From: Faecalibacillus intestinalis
GTDB lineage: Bacteria; Bacillota_I; Bacilli_A; Erysipelotrichales; Coprobacillaceae
Length of the DNA stretch: 64,000 nt
Assembly (NCBI RefSeq): GCF_003024685.1
Contig: NZ_PYLQ01000002.1
Location: forward strand, 75,062-139,061
Direction of reading: 5' to 3'
The notes under the pieces were generated by a model. The model was not told the origin of the DNA. It searched no databases and worked only from the letters and a program-made list of their open reading frames with translations. This document shows, piece by piece, positions 50,007 to 59,016 of the stretch (position 1 is the first letter of the stretch; each line of letters starts with the position of its first letter). Position numbers and translations under genes: made by a program.

Positions 50007-50380
50007 CATTTTGTTACTGGGAAAGTGAAGAACTCTATTTTTCTCTTCCAAGCAATAATCTTTTAATAAATAAAAAAGAACTTTCTTTTAAAGATCTTGA
50101 TGGTCAAACAATGCTACTTTATAAAAATATTGGTTTTTGGAAAGAAAGAGTATTAAAACATATGCCTCATACACATTTCATTATAGAAAATAATCGTCAT
50201 GATTTTCTTAAACTCTTAGATCATTCTGATTTTGTTTGCTTTACAACCGACCTAGCAATAGAAGAAGGTATCTTAAAAAATCGTGTTATTAAAGAAATAA
50301 GTAATCCAGAAGCATTAGTTCCATTTTATATCTGTTGCTTAGAAAAAAATAATAAAAAATATCAATACCTATTTAAATAA
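50007..50380 (+). pseudogene. LysR ligand-domain remnant, right part
   Basis: Frame FCYWESEELYFSLPSNNLLI onward continues the LysR fragment that ends at 24069. LSFKDLDGQTMLLYKNIGFW matches the intact LysR (FHDLDGQTMLLYSNIGFW) and the C-terminus aligns to its end. A GTG/ATT start at 49988 only reads through the island edge. Together with the left part this shows where the island was inserted. Confidence 0.85.
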
Positions 50381-50403
50381 AATCGTTTCTTTCGTTCCAC
50401 TCA

Positions 50404-50433
50404 TTTTGCAACGAAATACTTTTCGTTGCAAAA
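50404..50433. repeat. Perfect 13-bp hairpin
   Basis: TTTTGCAACGAAA (50404-50416) and TTTCGTTGCAAAA (50421-50433), four-base loop. It lies just after the LysR remnant. Role unknown. Confidence 0.5.
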
Positions 50434-50466
50434 CATTGCAAACAATTTTTTCATTTTAATAAAAAT

Positions 50467-50512
50467 AGTCCATAAACACTAGATGTTCTAGTATCTATGG
50501 ACTTTATTTTTT
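50467..50512 (+). terminator. Terminator of the former LysR gene
   Basis: AGTCCATA (50467-50474) pairs with TATGGACT (50496-50503), with inner ACTAGA/TCTAGT, followed by TTATTTTTT. Confidence 0.75.
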
Positions 50513-50610
50513 GTCGATCCTTATACATTTTATTCATCGTTTCCATCTATTATTTATATTTCAATAATTTTTTGATGTCAAAATGATGTCAATATATTTT
50601 AAAAAAACAA

Positions 50611-50640
50611 AAAAACCTTGAATTTATCAAGGTTTTTTAA
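50611..50640 (-). terminator. Terminator of the rpsF-ssb-rpsR operon
   Basis: AAAAACCTTG (50611-50620) pairs with CAAGGTTTTT (50628-50637); the minus-strand T run follows. It lies directly after the rpsR stop. Confidence 0.8.
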
Positions 50641-50646
50641 TAGTTA

Positions 50647-50877
50647 TTATTCACCAACGTATGGTAATAATCCCATTTGTCTAGCACGTTTGATAGCTAC
50701 TGCTAATTGTCTTTGATATTTAGCAGAAGTTCCAGTTACACGTCTAGGAATGATTTTACCGTTAGCTGAAACAAATCTTTTTAATAAATCAACATCTTTA
50801 TAATCGATGTAAGTAATTTTGTTTTTTGTAAAATAACAAACTTTTCTTCTACCCATTCTTTGTCTTTTAAAAGCCAT
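50647..50877 (-). CDS. rpsR: 30S ribosomal protein S18
   Basis: 76 residues, usual length. Family core: [49 protein letters not shown]. It binds 16S rRNA with S6 on the platform of the small subunit. Last gene of rpsF-ssb-rpsR, the conserved Firmicute order. A GGAG ribosome site precedes the ATG. Confidence 0.97.
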   Translation of the reverse strand: MAFKRQRMGRRKVCYFTKNKITYIDYKDVDLLKRFVSANGKIIPRRVTGTSAKYQRQLAVAIKRARQMGLLPYVGE

Positions 50878-50894
50878 GTTCTTATACTCCTTTT

Positions 50895-51377
50895 CTAAAA
50901 TTGAATATCGTCTTCCATGATATTAAATGAATTATCAAAATCTTTTTCTAATTCAACTGTTTGCATATCTTGGAAATTATCTGTTTGTGGTTGAGCAGGT
51001 TGAGAATATTGATTATTCATCATACCTTGGTTCATAGAACTTTGGTTTCTTTCTCTTTGAGCTCTTGTTTCTAAGAATTGAACAGAGTCACAAACAACTT
51101 CTGTAACGTATACGCGTTGTCCTTGAGCATTATCATAAGATCTAGAACGAAGTCTACCTTCAACTCCTACTAAAGATCCTTTTGCACAATATTGTGCAAC
51201 ATTTTCAGCGACTTTATTCCATACAACGCATGAAATATAATCAGCTTGTTGCCCATCTGCAGAATTATAGTTACGATTTAACGCTAACGTAAAACTTGTA
51301 ACTGCAGCCCCGTTTCCAGTTCTTCTAAGTTCTGGATCACGAGTCATTCTACCAACCATAACAACTCTATTAATCAT
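50895..51377 (-). CDS. ssb: Single-stranded DNA-binding protein
   Basis: 160 residues from the ATG at 51377 ([18 protein letters not shown]), with AGGAGG nine bases upstream; TTG at 51383 is a less likely start. OB fold at 1-105, Gln/Asn-rich linker, and acidic tail MEDDIQF, the docking site for replication and repair proteins. It lies between rpsF and rpsR, the usual place of the housekeeping ssb. Confidence 0.96.
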   Translation of the reverse strand: MINRVVMVGRMTRDPELRRTGNGAAVTSFTLALNRNYNSADGQQADYISCVVWNKVAENVAQYCAKGSLVGVEGRLRSRSYDNAQGQRVYVTEVVCDSVQFLETRAQRERNQSSMNQGMMNNQYSQPAQPQTDNFQDMQTVELEKDFDNSFNIMEDDIQF

Positions 51378-51394
51378 CGTCAAATGCCTCCTAA

Positions 51395-51676
51395 TTATTT
51401 ACGAAGAGTTAAGTGACGTAATACTGAAGCGTTGATTCTTGATAAACGTTCGAATTCAGCGATTTCAGCTGGTGCACAAGTTACATCTACTACAACATAG
51501 TAACCTTTTGTGTAATCTTTAATTTCATAAGCGAAATCACGTAATCCCCATTCGTTGACATTATCAACTGAACCACCGTTAGCAGTTAAGATTGATTTGA
51601 AGTTTTCAATTAAAGTATTTCTAGCTTCTTCTTCAACATCTGGTTTTACAATAAACATAATTTCATATTTATTCAT
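51395..51676 (-). CDS. rpsF: 30S ribosomal protein S6
   Basis: 93 residues: KYEIMFIVKPDVEEEARNTLIENF, WGLRDFAYEIKDYTKGYYVVVD and RINASVLRHLTLRK are all S6 marks. First gene of the operon; AGGAGG precedes the ATG. A small hairpin (GCTTACT/AGTAAGC) lies in the leader about 30 bases before the ribosome site and may be involved in autogenous control. Confidence 0.97.
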   Translation of the reverse strand: MNKYEIMFIVKPDVEEEARNTLIENFKSILTANGGSVDNVNEWGLRDFAYEIKDYTKGYYVVVDVTCAPAEIAEFERLSRINASVLRHLTLRK

Positions 51677-51750
51677 CTCTTTTACCTCCTATGGTCTTTT
51701 GGCTTACTTTTTAGTAAGCAGGCAGTAAAATAATCTTTACATGCTCGTCC

Positions 51751-51779
51751 ATTATATCTTATTGTTTACTTTTATGCAA
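51751..51779 (-). promoter_or_regulatory. Promoter of the rpsF operon
   Basis: Minus strand: -35 TTGCAT (51779-51774), 17-base spacer, -10 TATAAT (51756-51751). The leader is about 65-70 bases, with a hairpin at 51701-51719. Confidence 0.8.
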
Positions 51780-51855
51780 TAATAAAATGATTATTTTATG
51801 TAATTTTACCCCTTTATAGGCATGTTTTTTTCATATTCTATATTGAGGTGATATT

Positions 51856-52200
51856 ATGAATTATCTATTATTTTTATTTTGGATATTTTTTATGATTTTA
51901 TTTCATTATTTAATCAAAAATGATTTTTCTTTTATTCAAAAATATCTTAATAAACTTTTTAAATATTCTCCCTTATTTAAAGAATATTTAAAAAAGTATT
52001 TAAAAACTATTTTATATACATTTTTTACTTTTATTGTGGGTAAGACTTTTGAACATCTTGATATGTGGGTAGATTTGTTTTTTGTTTCTATATGGATGTT
52101 AGTAGATGAAAAAGAAAATATAAATATTGAAAATAAAAAAGAAACAATACCTTCTTTAATAGGTATTGTTCTAGGTTTATTACTCCAATACTTTATATGA
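51856..52200 (+). CDS. Hypothetical membrane protein
   Basis: 114 residues with hydrophobic segments at about 2-20, 50-65, 70-83 and 98-113, and a very basic middle (KYLNKLFKYSPLFKEYLKKYLK). Not recognised. A GAGGTGAT site precedes the ATG. It converges on, and overlaps by 21 bases, the gene at 52180-52530, which makes a shared 3' end. Confidence 0.55.
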   Translation: MNYLLFLFWIFFMILFHYLIKNDFSFIQKYLNKLFKYSPLFKEYLKKYLKTILYTFFTFIVGKTFEHLDMWVDLFFVSIWMLVDEKENINIENKKETIPSLIGIVLGLLLQYFI

Positions 52201-52530
52201 TTTTACTTTTACATTTTGAATATCTTTATTATTAATATCTAATTGACCATCATAATAAATATATATCCTATTTCCTTTTTTTAATCCTTTATTAGATTCT
52301 ACTGCTCCCGCAATAGAAATTAAATACTTTTGATGATCATTTGTTTCTATCAATAATGTTTCATCACCCACATTTTTAATTGTTCCTACAATTGTTTTAT
52401 ATTGACTTAAATTTTCTTGATCATCAGATTTAAAATGAAAATATCCAAAAATAACTCCTATTAAAACAAATAAAGTAATTAAAATCCAAACTATACTCTT
52501 TTTCTCTTTTCTAATATGCTTACCTTTCAT
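52180..52530 (-). CDS. Membrane-anchored protein of unknown function
   Basis: 116 residues: basic N-terminus, one helix (about 13-31), then an outer beta-rich domain (IVGTIKNVGDETLLIETNDHQKYLIS ... GNRIYIYYDG) that looks like a small OB-type barrel. Its ATG overlaps the stop of ispD, so the two are co-translated. Not recognised as a named family. Confidence 0.55.
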   Translation of the reverse strand: MKGKHIRKEKKSIVWILITLFVLIGVIFGYFHFKSDDQENLSQYKTIVGTIKNVGDETLLIETNDHQKYLISIAGAVESNKGLKKGNRIYIYYDGQLDINNKDIQNVKVKSYKVLE

Positions 52531-53165
52531 TTTAAATCTTCCTGTGTTGTAATTTTTAAATTACTATAATCTCCTAATACTGCCTTAATATCCTTATCTA
52601 TATATCTTTCAAATAATTGACTATCATCAGTCGCAACATATCCTTCATCTTTTGCCTTTTGATAAGCCACCTTAATATCTTCACTTTTAAATACTTGTGG
52701 TGTTTGAGCCTGCATCAAAGTTTCTCTTTTTAAAGTTTTAACAACAATACCCTCTTTCACTTCTTTAATAGTATCTTTACAAGGAACCATTAATAACCCA
52801 GCATCATATGTTTTTAAACATTCAACTAAATCATTAATACTTTGTTTACTTACATAAGGTCTTGCTCCATCATGAATAAAAACATAATCCTCTGTTACTT
52901 TTTGTAAACCTTCATAAACACTATCTTGTCTTTCTTTACCACCAAAAACATACTCAATTCTTGAATCATTAACTAATGTTCTTATATCATCTATTTCATT
53001 TTCTTTCGTTACAACAATAATTTGTTTACATCTATTATCCTCTAAAAAATGAGAAATATTCATTTCATAAACTGTTTGATGATTGATTTTATAAAAGATC
53101 TTATTATATTTTAAACCAGTTCTTTTTCCACTTCCTGCACATAAAAGAATTAAACTATAGTTCAT
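52527..53165 (-). CDS. ispD: 2-C-methyl-D-erythritol 4-phosphate cytidylyltransferase
   Basis: 212 residues from the ATG at 53165 with GAGGTG upstream. Nucleotide loop LLCAGSGKRTGLKYNKIF (a variant of LAAGxGxRM...PKQ), FGGKERQDSV, YVFIHDGARPYVS and the late VPCKDTIKEV, all IspD marks. It joins MEP and CTP in the non-mevalonate isoprenoid pathway. TarI, a ribitol-phosphate cytidylyltransferase, is the closest alternative; the short length favours IspD. Confidence 0.85.
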   Translation of the reverse strand: MNYSLILLCAGSGKRTGLKYNKIFYKINHQTVYEMNISHFLEDNRCKQIIVVTKENEIDDIRTLVNDSRIEYVFGGKERQDSVYEGLQKVTEDYVFIHDGARPYVSKQSINDLVECLKTYDAGLLMVPCKDTIKEVKEGIVVKTLKRETLMQAQTPQVFKSEDIKVAYQKAKDEGYVATDDSQLFERYIDKDIKAVLGDYSNLKITTQEDLK

Positions 53166-53222
53166 ACTTTTCACCTCATGATTATTTTATCACACTGTGA
53201 TAAAATAATAAAATTTACATAG

Positions 53223-53246
53223 ATATTTCTAGAAATATGATATAAT
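53223..53246 (+). promoter_or_regulatory. Palindrome and -10 before the nucleotidyltransferase
   Basis: Perfect 16-base palindrome ATATTTCTAGAAATAT (53223-53238) directly before TATAAT (53241-53246). It replaces the -35 region, so it could be an activator or repressor site. Confidence 0.5.
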
Positions 53247-53270
53247 CTAACTTAGAAAAAGGAGAATTTT

Positions 53271-54188
53271 ATGAATACAACACTTATTATTATGGCGGCT
53301 GGAATTGGTTCACGCTATGGAAAAGGAATTAAACAACTAGCGAAAATCGGTCCTCATGACGAAATCATTATGGATTATTCCATTTATGATGCTCTTGAAG
53401 CTGGTTTTAATAAAGTCGTTTTTATTATTAGAAAAGACATCGAAAAAGAATTTAAAGAAGTTATTGGTAATCGTATTGAAAAACACATTCAAGTTGAATA
53501 TGTTTTCCAAGAAATTAATAATATTCCTGAAGGGTGTACAGTACCCGAAGGTAGAATCAAACCTTGGGGAACTGGACAAGCTATTTTATCTTGTAAAGGA
53601 ATCGTTAATGAACCATTTGTCATTATCAATGCTGATGATTATTATGGAAAAGTTGCTTTTAAAAAGCTCCATGATTTTTTAATTGAAGATAGTCATAGAA
53701 ATAGTGAGTTTACCATGGCCATGGCTGGTTTTATCTTAAAAAATACTTTAAGTGATAACGGTACAGTCACTCGTGGTATTTGTGTAGAAGATGAAGAAGG
53801 TTATTTACATAGAGTTATTGAAACAAAGGGTATTATTAGAAATAATCAAGGAACAATTGATTGTGATACAGAAGAAAGCAAAGATATTATTCAAGAAAAC
53901 AATCGTGTTTCTATGAATATGTGGGCTGGTTATCCTTGTTTTATTGATTATCTTGAAAATGGTTTTAAAGAATTCTTATTAGATGATAGTGGAGATGAAC
54001 TTACTAAAGAATATTTATTACCTATTATTGTTGATCAATTAATTAAAACAAATAGAGCTTCAGTAAAAGTATTAGAAACAACAGATAAATGGTTTGGGGT
54101 TACTTATCCTGAAGATAAACAAGCAGTTCAAGATTCTATTAAAGAACTTATTGAAAAAGGAATTTATCCAGAAAAATTATGGAAATAA
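53271..54188 (+). CDS. Sugar nucleotidyltransferase-like protein
   Basis: 305 residues. GT-A nucleotide-binding loop TLIIMAAGIGSRYGKGIKQL at 4-23, then IINADDYYGK with the metal-binding Asp at about 120-128. This is the NTP-transferase superfamily, which activates sugar phosphates with NTP. The exact product is not clear from motifs, and this subgroup is commonly annotated simply as nucleotidyltransferase. An AAAGGAG site precedes the ATG. It stands alone. Confidence 0.8.
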   Translation: MNTTLIIMAAGIGSRYGKGIKQLAKIGPHDEIIMDYSIYDALEAGFNKVVFIIRKDIEKEFKEVIGNRIEKHIQVEYVFQEINNIPEGCTVPEGRIKPWGTGQAILSCKGIVNEPFVIINADDYYGKVAFKKLHDFLIEDSHRNSEFTMAMAGFILKNTLSDNGTVTRGICVEDEEGYLHRVIETKGIIRNNQGTIDCDTEESKDIIQENNRVSMNMWAGYPCFIDYLENGFKEFLLDDSGDELTKEYLLPIIVDQLIKTNRASVKVLETTDKWFGVTYPEDKQAVQDSIKELIEKGIYPEKLWK

Positions 54189-54204
54189 AAAGTCTAGCTT
54201 AAAG

Positions 54205-55275
54205 TTAGACTTTTTCATTGTCATAAATCATTGGTACAACACGACTATTACCTAAAAAGACAGAAAGTACATCTTCTTTCATATCTAATCCACTATAAAT
54301 AAAATCCACAAGTTTCTCTATATCCACTTGTAAAATAGCAATCTTTTGACTTTGATGATAATCAAATTCAATAACAGCACATTGTCTTATAATTCCCCAT
54401 TTCGTATCTTTGGTATCTCCTAAATAATCAGGTAACACAAGAAAATTATATACACCTATATTTGATTCATTTTCTTTTTCATAAATACGTTGAAATTGTT
54501 CTTGATAGAAAAACTGTTTATAAATATCTAGGTTCCTTGGTAAATAATAAGCTTCTTTTTCATAATCCCAGCCATAATATTTAGCATCAAGTATACAACA
54601 ACTCTTTTGTGGTCTTTCATATTTAGGATTTTCTAGGATTCTTTCACAAACAATATCTGGGATATTCTTTTTATTTTGATTGATAAAAACACTTTCTCTT
54701 TCTTGAACAATTTGTTTTTGTTTATGATCTTTTGTCTGTTTTCCTATTGCATTCCAATGATAAGTATTATATTTTGTATCATTAATATCTATTTCTTTAT
54801 CTAATAATTGACTATTAAAGAGAACATCACCTTTTTGAATACTGATTTGATTTTGAAAAAATTCTCCTATCATCCATTCAAAAACCATTTCAAATTTAAA
54901 AGTAATGATTTCTTGACAACTAGAACTTGTTTTATTTTCTTCTATAGTTTTTTTGCACCAATTTTCAATAGATTCATACTTATTTATCAAATCACACTTT
55001 TTTTCATTAACTACAAAATATAAATCAAATAATCTTGCATATTTATATAATAATATTTCTTTATCAATGCTATCTTTAATAATAACTGATTTTGGTAAAG
55101 ATAAAATTAATCTATCTTTATCTAAAAGAATGCCTACAAAATTACTTATATACATCCATTCTTTTGTTTCTTTATCCATATTTCTTCTAAAAAGTGATTC
55201 TTTAACATTCTCTATTACTTCTTGATATTTATTATAATCAACGGCTTTACCATCTTGAATTAACTCTATTTCCAT
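54205..55275 (-). CDS. LlaJI-like restriction endonuclease, orphan
   Basis: 356 residues. A PD-(D/E)xK core is visible: IPDIV at about 202-206 and CCILDAKYYGWDY at about 225-237, where DAK gives the metal and Lys residues. The N-terminal part (SNFVGILLDKDRLILSLPKSV, YARLFDLY) resembles LlaJI-family nucleases, which normally work with a GTPase or McrB-like partner and methylases. None of those genes is in the window. It may be a solitary remnant or act with distant partners. Host-like codon use. Confidence 0.65.
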   Translation of the reverse strand: MEIELIQDGKAVDYNKYQEVIENVKESLFRRNMDKETKEWMYISNFVGILLDKDRLILSLPKSVIIKDSIDKEILLYKYARLFDLYFVVNEKKCDLINKYESIENWCKKTIEENKTSSSCQEIITFKFEMVFEWMIGEFFQNQISIQKGDVLFNSQLLDKEIDINDTKYNTYHWNAIGKQTKDHKQKQIVQERESVFINQNKKNIPDIVCERILENPKYERPQKSCCILDAKYYGWDYEKEAYYLPRNLDIYKQFFYQEQFQRIYEKENESNIGVYNFLVLPDYLGDTKDTKWGIIRQCAVIEFDYHQSQKIAILQVDIEKLVDFIYSGLDMKEDVLSVFLGNSRVVPMIYDNEKV

Positions 55276-55340
55276 TCTTTTATCCTCTACCTAACATATC
55301 TATGATATCTCTATTTAAGAAAAACTGTCAAATAGAAAAA

Positions 55341-55364
55341 AAGCTTTTGCTTATGCAAAAACTT
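55341..55364 (-). terminator. Terminator, minus strand
   Basis: Minus strand AAGTTTTTGC (55364-55355) and GCAAAAGCTT (55350-55341), loop ATAA, then a T run. It ends the transcript of the HAD gene at 55477-56283. Confidence 0.7.
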
Positions 55365-55476
55365 CTAAAAACAAATCAATACAAAATAAACAAATATCTC
55401 AATCAACAGCATCAGTTGTAAAACAATACTAATTATTCATATTTTCTTTGATAATAGATTTTAATTCTTTTTACTC

Positions 55477-56283
55477 TTAAAGAATATATTTTTCAATATA
55501 ATTTCCTATTCCATCATGATCATTATCATCGGTAATATAATCAGCTACACTCTTTGTTTTTTCACTACCATTAGCCATAACGACACCAATACCAGCATTT
55601 AATGTCATATCATAGTCGTTATCTGCATCTCCAAATGTAACAATATCTTTAATATCAATATGATGTAATTTTAATATTTCTTTAAGTCCTGCAGTTTTTG
55701 ATATTCTTGGATCCATGTATTCGTACAATACACTCGCTGTTTTAAGTGATGATGATTTATAATCATCACTATGAAATGTTTTAGATCTTTCAATGATTTG
55801 ATCCATATATTCAGGTTTACAAATAATAATAAGCTTAGCTTTAGGTGACGTTAAATATTCATCATAATCAACAACCTTATAAGGAACACGGTCTCCTTTA
55901 GAAAGATCTTGAATATATTCATCATCCTTTGGTGAATAAAAAATACCATCTTCAGGAATCGCAAAATTACAATCCATATCTTCATAATGCTTTACAATTT
56001 CTTTAATCAACTCTCCATCTAATGGATATTGAGCTTTAGAAATATCAAACGTATAATCATAAATTTCCGCTCCACCAGTACCAACAATCATATCTACCAA
56101 ACCTTCAATACCCCAAGTACCAAGTAATGTTTGAATACTATTAACATCTCTACCTGTTGATAAACCAAAAAGAATTCCTTTTTCTCTAGACTTTTTAATC
56201 ATTTCAACTGTCTTCTTTGTAACTACACCTTCACTTGAAAGAAGTGTTCCATCTATATCACACATAATTGCTTTTACGTTCAT
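55477..56283 (-). CDS. Cof-type HAD-family phosphatase
   Basis: 268 residues. HAD motif I MCDIDGTLLSS (Asp nucleophile), motif II FGLSTGRDVNSI, motif III Lys in SKTAGL, motif IV FGDADNDYDMTLNAGIGVVMANG. The large cap domain is of the Cof/IIB type, acting on sugar phosphates or similar. It follows the RpiR regulator and GH1 gene on the same strand, so it may dephosphorylate a sugar phosphate in that pathway. Confidence 0.92.
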   Translation of the reverse strand: MNVKAIMCDIDGTLLSSEGVVTKKTVEMIKKSREKGILFGLSTGRDVNSIQTLLGTWGIEGLVDMIVGTGGAEIYDYTFDISKAQYPLDGELIKEIVKHYEDMDCNFAIPEDGIFYSPKDDEYIQDLSKGDRVPYKVVDYDEYLTSPKAKLIIICKPEYMDQIIERSKTFHSDDYKSSSLKTASVLYEYMDPRISKTAGLKEILKLHHIDIKDIVTFGDADNDYDMTLNAGIGVVMANGSEKTKSVADYITDDNDHDGIGNYIEKYIL

Positions 56284-56501
56284 AAAAATACCTCCTACTC
56301 AAATCATAAATAATCTTTTCAATTGAAACAATTAGAGTACAAAAAAAAGAATTTTTTTCTCAAATTCTTTTTTCTCTTAATTATAAATTAGAATTATTTT
56401 CTCATTATTTTTCATTGTTTTTTCAAAATTTAGTGATTTTGTATATAGAAAACTCATTGTTTTTTTGTTGAATTGATAACAAAATTATCATTTATTGAAA
56501 T

Positions 56502-57359
56502 TTATTTAATAGTCCCTTCTACAATATTATTATAATAAGCCAATTTCTTTTCAATATTCTCTTGATAATCCAATTTAAAATAACATGTATATAAAACATC
56601 TAAAATATAAAGAATAGAAAGTCGTGTTGAAAAAGATGAAATCTTTTTATAATGATTTTCATAAGGTGATATATAGAGTTGATAATCTGGATCAAAATCT
56701 TTAAATGTATAGTCATACGATGAAATTAAAACGATTGGTGTTTTTACCTTATGCAATATACGAGGTAAAATATCAGATAATATACCTCTTCCTCCAAAAG
56801 TAATAATAATTGCTAGATGATTTTCATCACTACTTGCAGCTATAAGTCTTTGTTGGTATTCATCAACAGGAACATTTACTTGGATACCTATTTCCTGCAT
56901 TTGAAATTGAAAATTTAAAGCAAAATTAATATTTCCTGCAGAAGTATACACATCTATGATTTGTGCTTTTTCCATTGCTGAAGCAATAAGACGTAATTGG
57001 TCTAGACTAAAAAGATTAGCTGTTAGATTAAGGGTTTGTTCATAATCTTCTTTGATTTTTTGAATAATTTCATAATGTGTTTGAAATTGATTAACAGGAA
57101 AATCAAAATTAAAATCTTCATTACTTTTTCTATAGTCATCAAGAGAACTTGTTATTTTTATTTTTAAGTCAGAAAATCCTGATAGTCCTAATTTATCACA
57201 TAAACGATAGACTGTTGCTGTTGAAACAAAACATTCTTTTCCTAAATCTTTAGATGACATTTTTAAAACATCTTCTGGATGTTTTAAGATATAATCTGCC
57301 AAGATTCTTTCATTTTTTGATAGTTCTTTGTTTTCTTTTAAATTTATAAATAGATTCAT
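56502..57359 (-). CDS. RpiR/MurR-family transcriptional regulator
   Basis: 285 residues. N-terminal helix-turn-helix at about 15-65 (NERILADYILKHPEDVLKMSSKDLGKECFVSTATVYRLCDKLGLSGFSDLK), then a SIS sugar-phosphate isomerase domain (about 120-260: IDVYTSAGNINFALNFQFQMQEIG, LAIIITFGGRG). It likely senses the phosphosugar made by the neighbouring GH1 enzyme and regulates it. The upstream region contains the GH1 terminator. Confidence 0.92.
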   Translation of the reverse strand: MNLFINLKENKELSKNERILADYILKHPEDVLKMSSKDLGKECFVSTATVYRLCDKLGLSGFSDLKIKITSSLDDYRKSNEDFNFDFPVNQFQTHYEIIQKIKEDYEQTLNLTANLFSLDQLRLIASAMEKAQIIDVYTSAGNINFALNFQFQMQEIGIQVNVPVDEYQQRLIAASSDENHLAIIITFGGRGILSDILPRILHKVKTPIVLISSYDYTFKDFDPDYQLYISPYENHYKKISSFSTRLSILYILDVLYTCYFKLDYQENIEKKLAYYNNIVEGTIK

Positions 57360-57446
57360 ATCATCACCATCCTTATTTTAATGCATTTATACCCATAAAT
57401 GCATTTTTTTCATATACTAAAAAAATTTCAATTTTCCAAAATAAAA

Positions 57447-57468
57447 GTGCCTACACTTGGTAGACACC
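57447..57468 (-). terminator. Terminator after the second GH1 gene
   Basis: Minus strand GTGTCTACC with GTAGGCAC (57468-57447), one G-U pair, then TTTTATTTT. Confidence 0.75.
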
Positions 57469-57475
57469 TTCTCTT

Positions 57476-58876
57476 TTACTCAAATTCATTAGTTCTAGCA
57501 ACTTCTCTAATCCATGAAGCTGATTTCTTTTCTTTACGCTTATAACCATCATCTAAACATACACGAACAAATCCATATCTGTTTTTAAAAGCATTACACC
57601 ATGACCAGTTATCAATAACACCCCAATAATGATATCCTAAACAGTTTGCTCCATCTTCAATTGCTTTTGCAATCCATTCTAAATGATCTCTTACAAATTC
57701 AATACGATAATCATCTTGAACAGTTCCATTTTCATCCATATATTTTTCTTCACCTTCAACACCCATTCCATTTTCAGAAATAAAGAAAGGTAAATCTGGA
57801 CATTCTTTTTTAATTTTCATACCAAAATCATAAATACCTTTTGGATAAATTTCCCATCCACGATAAACATTCATTTTTCTTTCAGGCCAAATATATGGTT
57901 TAGAAATACATGGTAAACCATTTTCATCAAATTTACTATCTGGTGCTTGAACACGTGTTGGTTGATAATAGTTAAATCCTAACCAATCTACTTTACCTTG
58001 AGCTAAAATAGCTTCATCTCCAGGACGACGATTGATTTCTACTTTCCAATCATTTTCTACTGTATCTAAAACATCTTGTGGTAAATGTCCATGAGCAACG
58101 ACATCTAACCACCATCTGTTGTGTAATCCATCTGTCATACGTACTGCTTCTAAATCTTCAGGAGTTGGATTTTCTTTTGTATAAGGTGGAGCAAAACAGT
58201 TGATCATACCGATTTTTGCACCTTCACAAAGTTTTCCTTCTGCTTTTAATTTTCTAAAGTTTGCGACAGCTAAACAATGCGCTAAAGTAATATTATATTG
58301 TACATTGATTGATTGTTTGAAATCTTTTTGATATGGATACCAAACACCATGTAAGAATTGTTGTTCTGGTTCTACAATAGGTTCATTGAAAGTAAACCAA
58401 TATTTTACTTTATCTCCAAATTCTTCCATTGCAATCTTTACAAAGTTCGCATAAGCTTCAACAACTTCTCTATTTTGCCATCCACCACGTTTAACTAAAT
58501 ATTCAGGCATATCAAAGTGATACATATTCATAAAAATATCAATACCATTTTCATTTGCACAATCAATTAATTTATGATACCAAGCAGCACCTTCTGGATT
58601 TAATTTACCATCTTGATCTAATAAACGAGTCCATTGCATAGAAGTTCTAAATGATTTAAAATTTAAACTTTTTAATAATTTAATATCTTCTTCATATTTA
58701 TGGTACATATCATTTCCAACATATGATCCCACATTATTAAAGAAAGCATTAATTTCTTGATCAGAATACATATCCCAATAAGAACGTAATCTTCCACCTA
58801 CATTCCAGGCACCTTCTGTTTGAGGTCCTGACATTGCTGCACCAAAAAAGAAATCTTTAGGTAATTTAATCGTCAT
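57476..58876 (-). CDS. 6-phospho-beta-glucosidase/galactosidase, GH1
   Basis: 466 residues from the ATG at 58876, where GGAGGAAGAAAAG is well placed; a longer start at 58900 overlaps that site. GH1 marks: LPKDFFFGAAMSGPQTEG, acid/base Glu in YWFTFNEPIVEP, nucleophile Glu in PFFISENGMG, and C-terminal WSWCNAFKNRYGFVRVCL with KRKEKKSASW, the phosphate-binding region. Second GH1 enzyme in the window, of a different subgroup. Next gene is an RpiR regulator. Confidence 0.92.
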   Translation of the reverse strand: MTIKLPKDFFFGAAMSGPQTEGAWNVGGRLRSYWDMYSDQEINAFFNNVGSYVGNDMYHKYEEDIKLLKSLNFKSFRTSMQWTRLLDQDGKLNPEGAAWYHKLIDCANENGIDIFMNMYHFDMPEYLVKRGGWQNREVVEAYANFVKIAMEEFGDKVKYWFTFNEPIVEPEQQFLHGVWYPYQKDFKQSINVQYNITLAHCLAVANFRKLKAEGKLCEGAKIGMINCFAPPYTKENPTPEDLEAVRMTDGLHNRWWLDVVAHGHLPQDVLDTVENDWKVEINRRPGDEAILAQGKVDWLGFNYYQPTRVQAPDSKFDENGLPCISKPYIWPERKMNVYRGWEIYPKGIYDFGMKIKKECPDLPFFISENGMGVEGEEKYMDENGTVQDDYRIEFVRDHLEWIAKAIEDGANCLGYHYWGVIDNWSWCNAFKNRYGFVRVCLDDGYKRKEKKSASWIREVARTNEFE

Positions 58877-59016
58877 CTTTTCTTCCTCCGTTATTTTCAT
58901 GATTATTATACTGTCATTATATCATGAAACTAGAGTTGTTAGAGGAAATGTATTCTATTTTCTTACTTATTTCTTTTTCTTTATAATCATGTAAATAAAA
59001 TACAAAAATGCCCCTA

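Noticed and set aside
50569-50592. GATGTCAAAATGATGTCAA as a phage attachment site
   Set aside because: Only a short direct repeat with no second copy or integrase linked to it in this window.
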